Counted from the first letter of the stretch, positions 24,549 through 34,571 are shown. The stretch is 64,000 nucleotides of DNA from Burkholderia lata (GCF_902499335.1 NZ_CABVQK010000015.1:62001-126000); one strand, 5' to 3'. Program-made: numbers and translations. Notes: a model not told the origin generated them from the sequence alone.

Positions 24549-25415
24549 TTACAGCCGGATTTCCTCCAGTTCGGCGCCGTCGAATGCGGTGTCCTCGCCA
24601 CTTGCACGCCAGCTGTCGATATCCTGAATACGCTTCGCGATGGTCGCATCCCAGATCGAGAACGCATCCCGGCCCAGCATCAGGCGCACGGGCGGTGCGT
24701 CGCTTGCGACGACTTCCAGCATGCGCCGCGCGGCCTTGGCGGGATCGCCCATCTGCTTGCCGGCGGAGTGCGCGAGATAGGCTTCGAACGGCTCGACCAT
24801 GGGCCGGTAAGCATCGATACGCTGCACGGGCCGCATGTTGACGTCGCCCGCGAACTCGGTGCGGAACGCGCCGGGTTCGACCAGCGTGACGTGAATGCCG
24901 AGCGGCCTGGCCTCGATCGCCAGCGCTTCGGTCCAGCCCTCGATCGCGAATTTCGCTGCACAGTACGGGCCCGCGGCGTTCATCGACACCAGCCCCGCAA
25001 TGCTGCTCACGGTGAGCACGTGACCGGAGCCCTGCGTGCGCATCTGCGGCAGCACCGCGCGGGTCATCTCAGCAGCGGCGAAGAAATTCAGCTCCATCTG
25101 CTCGCGCAACTGATCGAGGCTGAACTCCTCGCAGGCACCGGCCACCCCTCGACCGGCGACGTTGGCCAGCACGTCGATGCGACCGAAGCGCGCCAGCGTA
25201 TCGGCCACGGCCTTGTCTCGTGCTGCGGCGTCGGTCACGTCCACGGCCAGCGGCAGCACGCGATCTTCATGCCCCTGCGCGATGGCTTGCAGTCGATCCA
25301 GACGACGGGCGGTGACGGCAATGCTGTCGCCGTTGGCGATGACGGCCTCGGCCAGTGCCTTGCCGAAGCCCGACGATGCACCCGTGACCAGCCAGACTTT
25401 TGGCTTCTTGCTCAT
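24549..25415 (-). CDS. SDR family oxidoreductase
   Basis: 288-aa SDR: VWLVTGASSGFGKALAEAV (TGxxxGxG), ANVAGRG in place of NNAG, SSIAGLVSM, catalytic YCAAKFAIEG, VEPGAFRTEFAG and C-terminal RLMLGRDAFSIWD. The start is set at MSKKPK (25415) with AAAGGA upstream. Followed on the same strand by a very strong hairpin. Paralogue of 25462-26322, 46 bases upstream, and of the truncated SDR at 23614. Function unknown; the long C-terminus matches the oxidoreductase subgroup of about 280-290 aa. Confidence 0.9.
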   Translation of the reverse strand: MSKKPKVWLVTGASSGFGKALAEAVIANGDSIAVTARRLDRLQAIAQGHEDRVLPLAVDVTDAAARDKAVADTLARFGRIDVLANVAGRGVAGACEEFSLDQLREQMELNFFAAAEMTRAVLPQMRTQGSGHVLTVSSIAGLVSMNAAGPYCAAKFAIEGWTEALAIEARPLGIHVTLVEPGAFRTEFAGDVNMRPVQRIDAYRPMVEPFEAYLAHSAGKQMGDPAKAARRMLEVVASDAPPVRLMLGRDAFSIWDATIAKRIQDIDSWRASGEDTAFDGAELEEIRL

Positions 25416-25461
25416 ATCGATTCCTTTGCAATCCTGATTCAATGAACGTGAACGTATGCGC

Positions 25462-26322
25462 TCAAGCGCCGCCGATCGGCGTCAATTGCGCGTCGTCGTA
25501 GGCCGTGGCCTCGCCCTTCTCGCGCCACGCGGAAATATCGGTATCGCGCGCGGCCGCCGTCTTTTCCCAGAGCTGATACGCGTCGGCGCCGAGCATCAAT
25601 CTCAGCGGCGGCGTATCGCTGTCGACCGCTTCGATCATCAGTCGCGCGGCCTTGTCCGGGTCTCCCGGCTGCCGGCCGCTCTCGCTCTCGAGGAACTGCA
25701 GAATCGGCTCGACCGTCGGCCGGTATGCGTCAATGGTCTGGTCCGGCCGCATGATCGCCGCGCCATTGAATTCCGTACGGAAACCACCCGGCTCGACGAT
25801 CGTCACCCGGATGCCCAGCGGCCCGACCTCCTGATGCAGTGTCTCGCTCCATCCTTCGAGCGCGAATTTCGCGGCGCAATAGAGTGCGCAGGCCGGAATG
25901 GGCGCGAGACCCGCGATGCTGGTCAGGTTGAGGATGTGCCCGGCGCCCCGTGCGCGCATATGGGGCAACACTTCCCGCGTCAGCTCGACCGGCGCGATGA
26001 AGTTGAGCTCCAGTTGTTCGCGAAGCTGCTCGCCCGAAAACTCTTCCGCCGCACCGCACGATCCCCTGCCCGCGATGTTCGCGAGCACGTCGACCCGCCC
26101 GAAGCGCTCCAGCGCCACGCGAACGGCCCGCTGCCGCGCGTCGGCGTTCGTCACATCCATCGTTACCGCCAGTGCACGATCGCCATGCCGGCCGACGATC
26201 GCGTCGAGTGCATCGCCCCTGCGCGCCGCCAGCACGGCGCTGTCGCCGACGGCCAGCACCGCTTCCGCCAGCGCCCGCCCGAATCCCGACGACGCGCCGG
26301 TAATGAACCACACCATGCTCAT
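25462..26322 (-). CDS. SDR family oxidoreductase
   Basis: 286-aa SDR: MVWFITGASSGFGRALAEAVLAVGD, ANIAGRG, LTSIAGLAP, YCAAKFALEG, VEPGGFRTEF and RLMLGADAYQLWE. The start at 26322 follows AAGGAG. Probably co-transcribed with the downstream paralogue at 24549. Divergent from the AraC regulator at 26531, which likely controls both. Confidence 0.9.
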   Translation of the reverse strand: MSMVWFITGASSGFGRALAEAVLAVGDSAVLAARRGDALDAIVGRHGDRALAVTMDVTNADARQRAVRVALERFGRVDVLANIAGRGSCGAAEEFSGEQLREQLELNFIAPVELTREVLPHMRARGAGHILNLTSIAGLAPIPACALYCAAKFALEGWSETLHQEVGPLGIRVTIVEPGGFRTEFNGAAIMRPDQTIDAYRPTVEPILQFLESESGRQPGDPDKAARLMIEAVDSDTPPLRLMLGADAYQLWEKTAAARDTDISAWREKGEATAYDDAQLTPIGGA

Positions 26323-26530
26323 GAACCTGCTCCTTGCCGTGTCCGCCCACCATCGGGCTGAAGGAGCGTGCAACGACTGCCGCATGACAATCCGGGCCCA
26401 GGCCCGGCGCTCCAGGGACAAAAGGAGATCGGCACGCCGCCTCCTTCGATGCCCCAAGATTAGCGGTTGAGCCTTGGACACTCCATACGATAAAGTCTTT
26501 CATTCTTTGTAGATCGTCCAGGAAGCCGCG

Positions 26531-27499
26531 ATGGATCCCCTTTCAGACGTACTCACGCTCCTGAAGCCGCGCAGCCAGTTCTACGCGTCGCTCGATGCGG
26601 CGGGAGACTGGTCCTTTTCGTTTCCGGCCAATCCGGGCATCAAGTTCACCGCCGTGGTACGCGGCAGCTGCTGGGGCATCGTCGACGACCTTGCCGAACC
26701 CGTACGGTTCAACCCGGGCGACTGCTTCCTGTTGAACAGCGGCCGTCGTTTCGTGCTCTCGTCCGATCCCGCACTGCCGCCTGCCGACAGCCAGCCGGTC
26801 ATGGACGCCGCGGCCCGCGATGGCGTGGCGGTCTGGAACGGCGGCGGCGAAGTGCTGCTGATCAGCGGGCGCTTCGACGTTTCCGCGAGCCACGCCGCGC
26901 CGTTGTTCGACACGCTGCCGGCGATCGTCAATGTCCCGAGCGCGACGGGTCATGCGGAAGTGCTGCGCTGGTCGCTGGAGCAGCTTGCCGAGGAAGTCCG
27001 CCAAGAACGACCGGGTTCGGCGCTGATGGCCACGCACCTCGTCCACTGCATGCTGGTGCAGGTACTGCGGCTTCACCTGGAAACCTCGACCAACCTGTCT
27101 CCCGGCTGGTTCCTGGCGCTGTCCGACCGGCAGATCGGTGCGGCCATTCGTGCGATCCATGCCGATCCGGCCCATCCGTGGACGCTCGCGGAACTGGCGA
27201 AGATCGCCGGGATGTCGCGTTCGGGCTTCGCGCAACGGTTCAAGGAGCTGGAAGGCGGGACGGCCATCGGCTATGTGACACGCTGGCGCATGCTGACGGC
27301 CGCGAATCTCCTGCGCGACGGCGACCAGAGCGTCTCGTCGATCGCCTTCTCGCTCGGCTACGAATCCGAAAGCGCGTTCAGCACGGCGTTCAAGAGGACG
27401 ATGTCCTGTTCGCCGCTGCAGTACCGGCGCCAGTCCACGCCGTCCGAAGAACGTCGGGACGTAGCCGGCGCGCAGTCGTCCCAGCCGTCCGATATGTAA
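26531..27499 (+). CDS. AraC family regulator with N-terminal cupin domain
   Basis: 322-aa AraC-type activator. N-terminal cupin_6-type sensor (residues about 1-190: VVRGSCWGIVDD, VRFNPGDCFLLNSGRRFVL), then the double HTH: WTLAELAKIAGMSRSGFAQRFKE and SVSSIAFSLGYESESAFSTAFKR, ending MSCSPLQYRR. Transcribed divergently from the SDR pair over a 208-base region. Expected to respond to a small molecule, perhaps a substrate of the SDRs. Confidence 0.93.
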   Translation: MDPLSDVLTLLKPRSQFYASLDAAGDWSFSFPANPGIKFTAVVRGSCWGIVDDLAEPVRFNPGDCFLLNSGRRFVLSSDPALPPADSQPVMDAAARDGVAVWNGGGEVLLISGRFDVSASHAAPLFDTLPAIVNVPSATGHAEVLRWSLEQLAEEVRQERPGSALMATHLVHCMLVQVLRLHLETSTNLSPGWFLALSDRQIGAAIRAIHADPAHPWTLAELAKIAGMSRSGFAQRFKELEGGTAIGYVTRWRMLTAANLLRDGDQSVSSIAFSLGYESESAFSTAFKRTMSCSPLQYRRQSTPSEERRDVAGAQSSQPSDM

Positions 27500-27924
27500 C
27501 TCAGCTGCCCGATGACGTGCGGCGACTCGTCATCCTCTTCTGCGCCCCGCGCCGACATCAACCACCACCGAGCGATGGCGATTCGGCAACCCGATTCCAT
27601 CTCTCGGAACAAATCGACTGAGACACGCTGCGATTCGGGCCCGTCGAAGCGACAATTCCAAAAATGCGAATTTACGGGGCAACTCGATGCGGATACGCTG
27701 CACAAGCACTCGAATGCCCCGGACGTAACGCGATATCCGTGTTCGCTACCTGAGCGGCCGCCATCCAGTCGACTGCACGACTGACATCGCGCGGCTGACC
27801 CGCTCACCGGTTCACGGCGCACCCCGGAGGTTACCTGCGGCAGCTGCCTCGAGTCGCCCTGCTTTCTCGATAAGTAGTCCTGCATGAAAAGCTGATTCAA
27901 GAACAACATTTCCAGGAGACTTGA
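27500..27924. other. Intergenic region, 425 bases
   Basis: No gene supported. The stretch about 27,600-27,690 is less GC-rich than its surroundings, and the last 50 bases before 27925 include an AGGAGA ribosome site for the SDR. No clear terminator or dyad was found. Confidence 0.4.
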
Positions 27925-28683
27925 ATGAATCGAATGCTCGGAAAAACCGTGATCATCACCGGCGCTGCCAGCGGCATGGGCGCCGCCAGCGCACGACGCC
28001 TCGCGCTCGAAGGTGCGAATGTCCTGGTCACGGATATCCGCGACGATGGCGCCGCGCAGGTTGCGGCGGAGATTCGGGAACAAGGCTTGACCGCGGATCA
28101 CGCCCGGCTGGACGTCACCCGGGAAGACGATTGGCAGGCCGCCGTCGACAAGGCGCTGGCGCAATGGGGGCAAGTGAACGTTCTCGTGAACAACGCGGGA
28201 TTGCCCGGCACGCCGGAAACCTGGGACCAGGCCACCCTCGACGGGCTGAGCCAGCTGATCGCGCTGAACCTCAACGGCCAGTTCCTGGGCATCAAGGCGG
28301 TCCTGCCTCACATGAAGAAGGCGGGCGGTGGATCGATCGTGAACATGTCGTCGATCGCCGGGATGATCTGTTTCCCCAACCTGCATCCCGGCTACGGTGC
28401 ATCGAAAGGGGCGAACCGTCTCCTGTCGAAAGGTGCCGCGGTGGATCTGGCAGCGTTCGGCATTCGTGTGAATTCCGTGCATCCGGGCCTGATCCATACC
28501 CCGCAGAGCGCGTATCTGTTCGAGGATCCCGAGATCGTGAAGGCCGTCCTTTCCAAGATCCCGCTGTCCCGCCCGGGCAAGCCCGAGGAAGTCGCGAACG
28601 TCGTGCTCTTTCTTGCAAGCGACGAGTCGTCCTACGTGACGGGCGCGGAACTGGTAGTCGACGGCGGTTATACGACGCTCTGA
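27925..28683 (+). CDS. SDR family oxidoreductase (cyclic alcohol dehydrogenase-like)
   Basis: 252-aa classical SDR: TVIITGAASGMGAASA (TGxxxGMG), LVNNAGLPG, SSIAGMICFP, catalytic YGASKGANRLL, HPGLIHTP and C-terminal VDGGYTTL. The wording resembles bacterial cyclopentanol/cyclohexanol or hydroxysteroid dehydrogenases. Ribosome site AGGAGA. First gene of the second catabolic cluster. Confidence 0.9.
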   Translation: MNRMLGKTVIITGAASGMGAASARRLALEGANVLVTDIRDDGAAQVAAEIREQGLTADHARLDVTREDDWQAAVDKALAQWGQVNVLVNNAGLPGTPETWDQATLDGLSQLIALNLNGQFLGIKAVLPHMKKAGGGSIVNMSSIAGMICFPNLHPGYGASKGANRLLSKGAAVDLAAFGIRVNSVHPGLIHTPQSAYLFEDPEIVKAVLSKIPLSRPGKPEEVANVVLFLASDESSYVTGAELVVDGGYTTL

Positions 28684-29028
28684 TGTCGCCGGCGGCCGAC
28701 ATCGGCTGGTAAGCATGCCGGCCGCCCTTTCCGCGCCGAATCGCCGGAGTCACACGCACAAGAAGGCTTCCATGAAGGCAAAGCGGCAATGGCCGCCGGC
28801 CGACACATCCATTCCGCTCGCCCCTCCGCTGCGCCCCAGCCTAACGGAAGGTAGATTAAAATCGCCCCCGCGGTACGAAGCTCCGCACCGGTCGCGATAT
28901 CTATCCATCAACATAGCTTCGCCCCCCGCCACGTCGCGGTCGCACATGCACCGCGATCGCCGTTCCCCAAACCATCGATGCCCGTTCAACGCAACGCACA
29001 CCCGCCTTGCTCCGAAGGAAATGACGAA
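28684..29028. other. Intergenic region, 345 bases
   Basis: No gene supported. Contains an AT-rich patch around 28,850-28,920 that may hold the promoter of the DUF2889 gene. No dyad or terminator was clear. Confidence 0.4.
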
Positions 29029-29592
29029 ATGAAGCTGCCCCCTCCCCAACCACGACAGATGTTGCACGAGCGGCGCGTCATTACCCGGGGTTTTCTACGC
29101 GACGATGGCCTGTGGGACATCGAAGGAGAGATCGTCGACGAAAAGGGCTACGACAGTGTGGATCGTGAACGCGGCACGCTGCCCGCCGGCACGCCGTACC
29201 ACAACATGTGTGCAAGACTGACCGTCGACAACGAACTGAAGATTCACGAAGTGGCCACGTCGATGCCCGCGACGCCGTTCGCGTATTGCCCGGGCGCGAA
29301 CGATCCCACGCAGTTGCTCGTCGGAAAATCGCTGACGCGCGGTTTCAGGCGTGCAGTTGACGACACCCTCGGCGGCGTGCGGAGTTGCACGCACCTGAGA
29401 GACCTGATCCTGTCGATGGCGACGACCGCCTACCAGACGATCTTCTCGTATCAGTCGCAGTTCATGCCCGACCAGGTCGACACGACGTTCGGCAACGACA
29501 CGCTGCCTTTCTTCATCAACCGTTGCCGGACGTGGGCGGAATCGACGCCGGTCGTCGCCAAGTATTATCCGAAGTACTACCACAAGCCCTGA
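29029..29592 (+). CDS. DUF2889 domain protein
   Basis: 187-aa protein that I associate with the DUF2889 family: RRVITRGFLRDDGLWDIEGEIVDEKGYD, YHNMCARLTVDNELKIHEVATSMPATPFAYCPGA, and KSLTRGFRRAVDDTLGGVRSCTHLRDLI. The family's biochemistry is unknown to me. Conserved His/Cys/Asp residues (MCARL, CTHLRDL) could bind a ligand. Start at the MKLPPPQ ATG with AAGGAA upstream. It sits between an SDR and a LuxR regulator in a catabolic setting. Confidence 0.75.
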   Translation: MKLPPPQPRQMLHERRVITRGFLRDDGLWDIEGEIVDEKGYDSVDRERGTLPAGTPYHNMCARLTVDNELKIHEVATSMPATPFAYCPGANDPTQLLVGKSLTRGFRRAVDDTLGGVRSCTHLRDLILSMATTAYQTIFSYQSQFMPDQVDTTFGNDTLPFFINRCRTWAESTPVVAKYYPKYYHKP

Positions 29593-29608
29593 CCGATACC
29601 TGCGCCGT

Positions 29609-29647
29609 GGCGAATCCGTTCGGCGTTCCCGCGCCGATCGGTTCGCC
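29609..29647 (+). terminator. Probable terminator after DUF2889 gene
   Basis: Long stem starting GGCGAA and ending TTCGCC, with inner arms TCGGCG and CGCCGA around a 6-base loop; one bulge and one mismatch. Followed by GTTTAG. Lies between the convergent DUF2889 and LuxR genes. Confidence 0.45.
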
Positions 29648-29692
29648 GTTTAGAGGCACGGCCATATGACCCGCCGTAAAAGAGCGGGATGA

Positions 29693-30550
29693 CTAGTTCG
29701 GCTCCAGGTAATGCCCCACCGTGCCATACAGATCCATGTACCAGATCACCAGGTCGCGAAAACCACCGATCCCGAAACGCTGATAGAAGCGGCGTCGATA
29801 GCAGACGACCGTATCCGCACTGATTCCCAGGTCCAGTGCGATGCCTTCCGTCGACAGGCCGTAGAGCATGCGCGCGGCCACCTGGCCTTCGCGCTTCGGG
29901 AAATTCTCGCGGCACAGCGACAGACACCTTTCGATGATGGGCAGTGACGTCAGTGCCCTGGACATCGCCTGCTTTTCCAGTTGCAACGCGTAATGCCGCG
30001 CCACCATCGGAAAGGCCACCTCGCCGAGCAGGCGCAATCGATGCTCCTCGTCCGCCGTAAAGCGTCCGCGTACCCGTGACCGGATGCCGGCCAGATAGAG
30101 CCGCCCGGACGGACTGTCGCCAATGGCGATGACCCGCTCGCCCACGTCGACGAACTCGTAAAAATCCCGCATTTCCTGGCTCTTGGTACGTACGGTATCG
30201 AAGCGAAAGACGGCCGGACCGTGCTCGATGTCATGGTCGTAGCGGGAAAACTCGGAATCGAAGCGCCACACTTTCTGATCGATATAGCGTTCGCTCTGCT
30301 GCTCGGCTCTTCCGGTTCCGCTCGCGCAAATGGATGCAACGATCTGCGGTTCGTCGACCGTGCCGCGAAAGATATGCACCTGGTCGACACCAAGCGCCTC
30401 GACCAGCAGCCGCGTCACCTCGACTTCGAATGTCGGACGCCCGAAAGAAGCCAGCAGGCTGTTCCACTGGAAGCCGGTACTCCATCGCAAGTCCTTCGCC
30501 ATCGCTGAAGAAGCGGACCTTTCTACCTTGGTACCCACGTCTGTCTCCAT
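29693..30550 (-). CDS. LuxR family transcriptional regulator
   Basis: 285-aa regulator with a C-terminal LuxR-type HTH (KREGQVAARMLYGLSTEGIALDLGISADTVVCYRRRFYQRFGIGG). A GAF/PAS-like N-terminal domain of about 200 residues has the wording DFYEFVDVGERVIAIGDSPSGRLYLAGIR. There is no receiver or obvious autoinducer-binding signature, so it probably senses a metabolite. Divergent from the cupin/ALDH/GMC/MmgE operon (307-base gap), its likely target. The HTH has Cys and Tyr in the recognition helix (TVVCYRRR), which is somewhat unusual. Confidence 0.8.
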   Translation of the reverse strand: METDVGTKVERSASSAMAKDLRWSTGFQWNSLLASFGRPTFEVEVTRLLVEALGVDQVHIFRGTVDEPQIVASICASGTGRAEQQSERYIDQKVWRFDSEFSRYDHDIEHGPAVFRFDTVRTKSQEMRDFYEFVDVGERVIAIGDSPSGRLYLAGIRSRVRGRFTADEEHRLRLLGEVAFPMVARHYALQLEKQAMSRALTSLPIIERCLSLCRENFPKREGQVAARMLYGLSTEGIALDLGISADTVVCYRRRFYQRFGIGGFRDLVIWYMDLYGTVGHYLEPN

Positions 30551-30809
30551 GATTCGTTCGAGTCATGTCTTTCCGAAAAGAATAGCATTCCAGCGCGCCG
30601 ACATAGACATCACATCACTCTCCGTTTCGCTGTAATCGCGTGTTTCCCGGGACACCGGGCAGGCAAGTTGCCTCGTATCCGGCTCGACGAAACCGGTCAC
30701 GCAGAGGCAATACGAACGACGACCCAGGGTATTTGCGCCCCCTCGGCAGGTAGCAGACATGCGCTGCCTCACCCGATAGCCTTCTCCCATCCGTTCCGGA
30801 TTTCCAGAA

Positions 30810-30828
30810 CCGATCGATCGCCGATCGG
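30810..30828. promoter_or_regulatory. Dyad just upstream of the cupin operon
   Basis: Perfect 7-bp arms CCGATCG and CGATCGG with a 5-base spacer, 29 bases before the cupin start in the divergent LuxR/cupin region. It could be an operator or a 5'-leader hairpin. The remainder of the 307-base gap shows no gene. Confidence 0.35.
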
Positions 30829-30857
30829 AAATTTTCGCTGCGTATCAGGAGAAAACA

Positions 30858-31346
30858 ATGGCATTCACCCATCGCCGCATCGTCACGGGCCTCGACAACG
30901 AAGGCAAATCCTGCGTGGTATCCGACAACACGTTGAACCGGATTCCCGCGTGCCAGGGCGTGCCGGCCGTGATCTGGAAAACGGACGGCTATCCGGTCAG
31001 CAACGCCGGCAACGACGAGGCGGCGGCGCCGTTCGGGACCGACACCTTTTCCAGCTCGACCTTCTTCCTGCTGTTTTCTCCGTCCGCATCCGATGCGCCG
31101 TCGGCCTGGCATACGACCGACACGATCGATTATGTCGTTGTCCTGAGCGGCAAGGTGCTCCTCGAACTCGAAACGGGCAGCGTGGAACTCAAGGCAGGCG
31201 ACCTGATCGTCGATCGCGGGGTCAAGCACAGCTGGCGCGAAACCGGCGGCGAGCCGGCCACGCTGCTGGCCGCGGTCGTCCGCGCCGAACCGCTCGGCAC
31301 GGGCGCGAGTTTCGGCGACAACTTCGACCAGTACATCAAGGGCTGA
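30858..31346 (+). CDS. Cupin domain protein
   Basis: 162-aa single-domain cupin: SAWHTTDTIDYVVVLSGKVLLELE (motif 1, with the second His replaced) and KAGDLIVDRGVKHSWRE (motif 2 with His). Ribosome site AGGAG. First gene of the operon, 22 bases ahead of the aldehyde dehydrogenase. Cupins of this size are often isomerases, dioxygenases or ligand sensors; the role is unknown. Confidence 0.85.
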   Translation: MAFTHRRIVTGLDNEGKSCVVSDNTLNRIPACQGVPAVIWKTDGYPVSNAGNDEAAAPFGTDTFSSSTFFLLFSPSASDAPSAWHTTDTIDYVVVLSGKVLLELETGSVELKAGDLIVDRGVKHSWRETGGEPATLLAAVVRAEPLGTGASFGDNFDQYIKG

Positions 31347-31368
31347 GCGCGACGGGCGGAGAACAATC

Positions 31369-32835
31369 ATGATCTGGGAAGGCCGACACGACCGGCTGTA
31401 CATCGATGGAGCGTGGGTCAACCCGGACTCCACGCACTTCGTCGATCTCGTTTCACCGCTGACCGAGGAGAAGATGGCCAGCGTCATCTCCGCGTCGATA
31501 GTGGACGCGGATGCCGCCGTCGCCGCTGCGCGTCGTGCATTCGACCACGGCCCGTGGCCACGCATGTCGCTGCACGAGCGCATGGACGTGATGGCCCGGT
31601 TGCGCGAGCTGCTGATCGAGCATGAAAGCCTGATCGCGCACCTCGTCACCGAGGAGATGGGCTGCCCGATCTCGATCTCGCGATGGATGCAGGCGGGCGG
31701 GCCCATCAGCATGCTGGGCATGTTCCTCGAGGTGGCGCCGCACTATCCGTTTTCGCAGGTGCGCACCACGGCGACAGGCACTGGCCTCGTGTTACGCGAA
31801 CCCCTCGGCGTCGTAGCGGCTGTCGTGCCATGGAACGCACCGCTGCAGATCGCGGTCATGAAGCTCGCCCCGGCGCTGCTGGCCGGGAACACCGTCATCC
31901 TCAAGCCCGCGCCCGAAACGCCGCTCGATGCCTATCTGCTGGCCGAACTCGCGCAGAAGGCCGGTTTGCCGAAGGGCGTGCTGAACCTGCTCCCTGCCGA
32001 CCGCGAGGTCAGCGAGTACCTCTGCATGCATCCGGAGGTGGACAAGGTGTCGTTCACGGGTTCCAGCGCCGCCGGCCAGCGCCTCGGGGCGTTGTGCGGA
32101 AACGAGATCAAGCGCGTCACGCTGGAACTGGGCGGCAAATCGCCCGCCGTCGTGCTCGACGATGCCGATATCGGCAAGGCGGTGGAGTCACTGCGGATGG
32201 GCTCGCTACGCAATTCCGGCCAGGTGTGCAGCAACAAGACGCGGCTGCTCGTCTCGAAACACCGCAAGGACGAACTGATCGACGCGTTCGTCGAGATGGT
32301 TCGCTCGATGCCGGTCGGCGATCCGTTCGATCCGCAGACCCAGATCGGGCCGCTCGTCAGTGCCCGTCAACGCGACCGGGTCGAAGGCTATATCGCGAAA
32401 GGCAAACAGGAAGCCCGGCTCGTGCTCGGCGGCGGCCGGCCGAAGGGGCTCACGTGCGGCTGGTTCGTGGAGCCCACGATCTTCGCCGACGTCGACCAGG
32501 ATGCGGTGATCGCGCAGGAAGAAATCTTCGGCCCCGTGATCTCGATCCTGTCCTTCGACACCGACGACGAAGCCGTGGCAATCGCCAACAACTCGGCCTA
32601 TGGACTGCACGGTGCCGTGTTCTCCGCCGACACCGAACGGGCGGTGAATGTCGCCAGACGTATCCGGACCGGTGCAATCGATATCAACGGTGCCAGCGCG
32701 GGCTATCACTCGCCGCTCGGCGGCAGGAAGAAATCCGGGATCGGCCGCGAGGCCGGCATCGAAGGCTTCGATGGCTATGTCGAAATCAAATCGATCGGCT
32801 TACCGGTCAGTCATGCAGATCAACTGTCGAGCTGA
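31369..32835 (+). CDS. NAD(P)-dependent aldehyde dehydrogenase
   Basis: 488-aa ALDH. The general base is Glu253 in LELGGKSP and the catalytic Cys287 is in NSGQVCSNKTRLL. Also visible: PWNAPL (Asn of the oxyanion hole), SFTGSSAAGQ (cofactor) and EEIFGPV. All essential residues are present. Oxidises an aldehyde to the acid, probably the product of the GMC oxidoreductase next door. Confidence 0.95.
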   Translation: MIWEGRHDRLYIDGAWVNPDSTHFVDLVSPLTEEKMASVISASIVDADAAVAAARRAFDHGPWPRMSLHERMDVMARLRELLIEHESLIAHLVTEEMGCPISISRWMQAGGPISMLGMFLEVAPHYPFSQVRTTATGTGLVLREPLGVVAAVVPWNAPLQIAVMKLAPALLAGNTVILKPAPETPLDAYLLAELAQKAGLPKGVLNLLPADREVSEYLCMHPEVDKVSFTGSSAAGQRLGALCGNEIKRVTLELGGKSPAVVLDDADIGKAVESLRMGSLRNSGQVCSNKTRLLVSKHRKDELIDAFVEMVRSMPVGDPFDPQTQIGPLVSARQRDRVEGYIAKGKQEARLVLGGGRPKGLTCGWFVEPTIFADVDQDAVIAQEEIFGPVISILSFDTDDEAVAIANNSAYGLHGAVFSADTERAVNVARRIRTGAIDINGASAGYHSPLGGRKKSGIGREAGIEGFDGYVEIKSIGLPVSHADQLSS

Positions 32836-32883
32836 AGCCGCCCCGGCGAGATGACGCCCTTCCCGGGCACAAGGAAAACGCGC

Positions 32884-34518
32884 ATGGAAATTTATGACTA
32901 CATCGTCGTGGGTGCCGGCTCGGCGGGCTGTCCTGTTGCCAGCCGCCTGTCGGAAGATCCGCAGAACCGGGTGTTGCTGATCGAGGCAGGCGGGCCGGCC
33001 GACAATTTCTGGATTCGCTCGCCGGCGGGCATGGGGCGGCTGTTCCTGGAAAAGCGCTACAACTGGTCGTATTTCACCGAAGCCGGCCCGCAGATTCACG
33101 ACCGCAAGATCTACTGGCCGCGCGGGCGCACGATGGGCGGCACCAGCGCCGTCAACGGCATGGTCTATATCCGCGGCAATCCGCTGGATTACGAACGCTG
33201 GAAAAGCCTCGGCAACGACGGCTGGGGGTGGGAAGACGTGCTGCCCTACTTCAAGCGTTCCGAGTCCAATGCCCGGGGCGCCAGCGCATATCACGGCGCA
33301 GACGGCCCGCTGCGGGTTTCCGATCCCGTTACCCGCAGCCCCGCGATCGAGGATTTCATTCGCGCCGCCGACAGTATCGGCATTCCGCATATCGAGGATC
33401 TCAACGCGCCGCCTTACGAGGGCGTCGACTTTCAGCAGCATACGATCCGCGACGGACGCCGCGAGACATCCTTCAACGCCTTCATCGAGCCTCACCTGCA
33501 GCGCCGCAACCTGACGGTCCTCGGCAATGCGCGCGTCCTGCGCGTGGTGATGCAAGGCAGCGTGGCGACCGGCATCGAGATCCTGCAGAACGGCGAGCGG
33601 CGCATCATCGAGGCTGCGCGGGAAATCGTGATCTCGGCAGGCTCGCTCAATTCGCCTCACCTGCTGATGCTGTCGGGCATCGGCGACGGCGCGAAACTGC
33701 AGGCCAGGGGCATCGACACGCGCGTGGACCTGCCGGGCGTGGGACAAAACCTCCAGGACCACTGGTTTGCGCCGATGATCCGGAAAGTCACGCCGGGCAG
33801 CTCGTATAACCAGCGTCTTTCCGGGTTGCGCAAATATGTCGAAGGTGCGCGCTATCTGCTGACGCGCACCGGCGTCCTGGCGATCTCCGCGTCGCAAGGC
33901 GCGGCCTTCGTGCGCAGCTCCGCGGAGATCGGGCAGCCCGATCTGCAACTGGTGCTGCGGCCCCTGTCCTACACCTTCCATCCGAAGGGCGCCGTCATCG
34001 TCGACAGCTTCCCCGGTCTCAGCGCCGGCGTGGTGCTGCTCAATCCGGCTTCGCGCGGCTGGGTCGACCTCGCCTCTCCCGATCCGCTCGAAGCGCCTGT
34101 CTTCCAGCCCAACTATCTGGCGGCGCCGGACGACGCGATCCGCACGCTGCGCGGCGTGCGCCGGATGCGCGAAATCATGGCTGCCCGGCCGATGGCCGAG
34201 CGCGTCGTCGAAGAAATTTCGCCGGGCCCCGGCGCCACCACCGATGAACGCTTGCTCGAGCATCTCAAGACCATCGGCAATTGCGGCTGGCATCAGGTCG
34301 GAACCTGCAAGATGGGCATGGATGCGATGGCTGTCGTCGACGCGCGGCTCCGGGTTCATGGCGTGCAGCGCTTGCGCGTCGCCGACGGCGCAATCATGCC
34401 GACGATCAACGCCGGCAACACCAACGCGCCCTGCATCATGATCGGCGAGAAAGCGGCCGCCATGATCCGCGAAGACGCATTGCCGCGCCGCGAAACGAGC
34501 GGGATGCCCACGCGTTGA
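32884..34518 (+). CDS. GMC family FAD-dependent alcohol oxidoreductase
   Basis: 544-aa GMC flavoprotein (choline/alcohol dehydrogenase group). FAD motif VVGAGSAGC near the N-terminus, GRTMGGTSAVNGMVYIRGN (GMC signature 1), AGSLNSPHLLMLSGIG (signature 2), and the active-site His in GWHQVGTCKMG with Asn in AGNTNAPCIMIGEKAA. The start at 32884 places the Rossmann strand immediately, with AAGGAAAA upstream. Oxidises a primary alcohol; paired with the ALDH 48 bases upstream. Confidence 0.95.
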   Translation: MEIYDYIVVGAGSAGCPVASRLSEDPQNRVLLIEAGGPADNFWIRSPAGMGRLFLEKRYNWSYFTEAGPQIHDRKIYWPRGRTMGGTSAVNGMVYIRGNPLDYERWKSLGNDGWGWEDVLPYFKRSESNARGASAYHGADGPLRVSDPVTRSPAIEDFIRAADSIGIPHIEDLNAPPYEGVDFQQHTIRDGRRETSFNAFIEPHLQRRNLTVLGNARVLRVVMQGSVATGIEILQNGERRIIEAAREIVISAGSLNSPHLLMLSGIGDGAKLQARGIDTRVDLPGVGQNLQDHWFAPMIRKVTPGSSYNQRLSGLRKYVEGARYLLTRTGVLAISASQGAAFVRSSAEIGQPDLQLVLRPLSYTFHPKGAVIVDSFPGLSAGVVLLNPASRGWVDLASPDPLEAPVFQPNYLAAPDDAIRTLRGVRRMREIMAARPMAERVVEEISPGPGATTDERLLEHLKTIGNCGWHQVGTCKMGMDAMAVVDARLRVHGVQRLRVADGAIMPTINAGNTNAPCIMIGEKAAAMIREDALPRRETSGMPTR

Positions 34519-34571
34519 CCCCATCGCCACGTCGCCCCGCGAACCCCGAAACCAGGAAAACCGCTCACTGC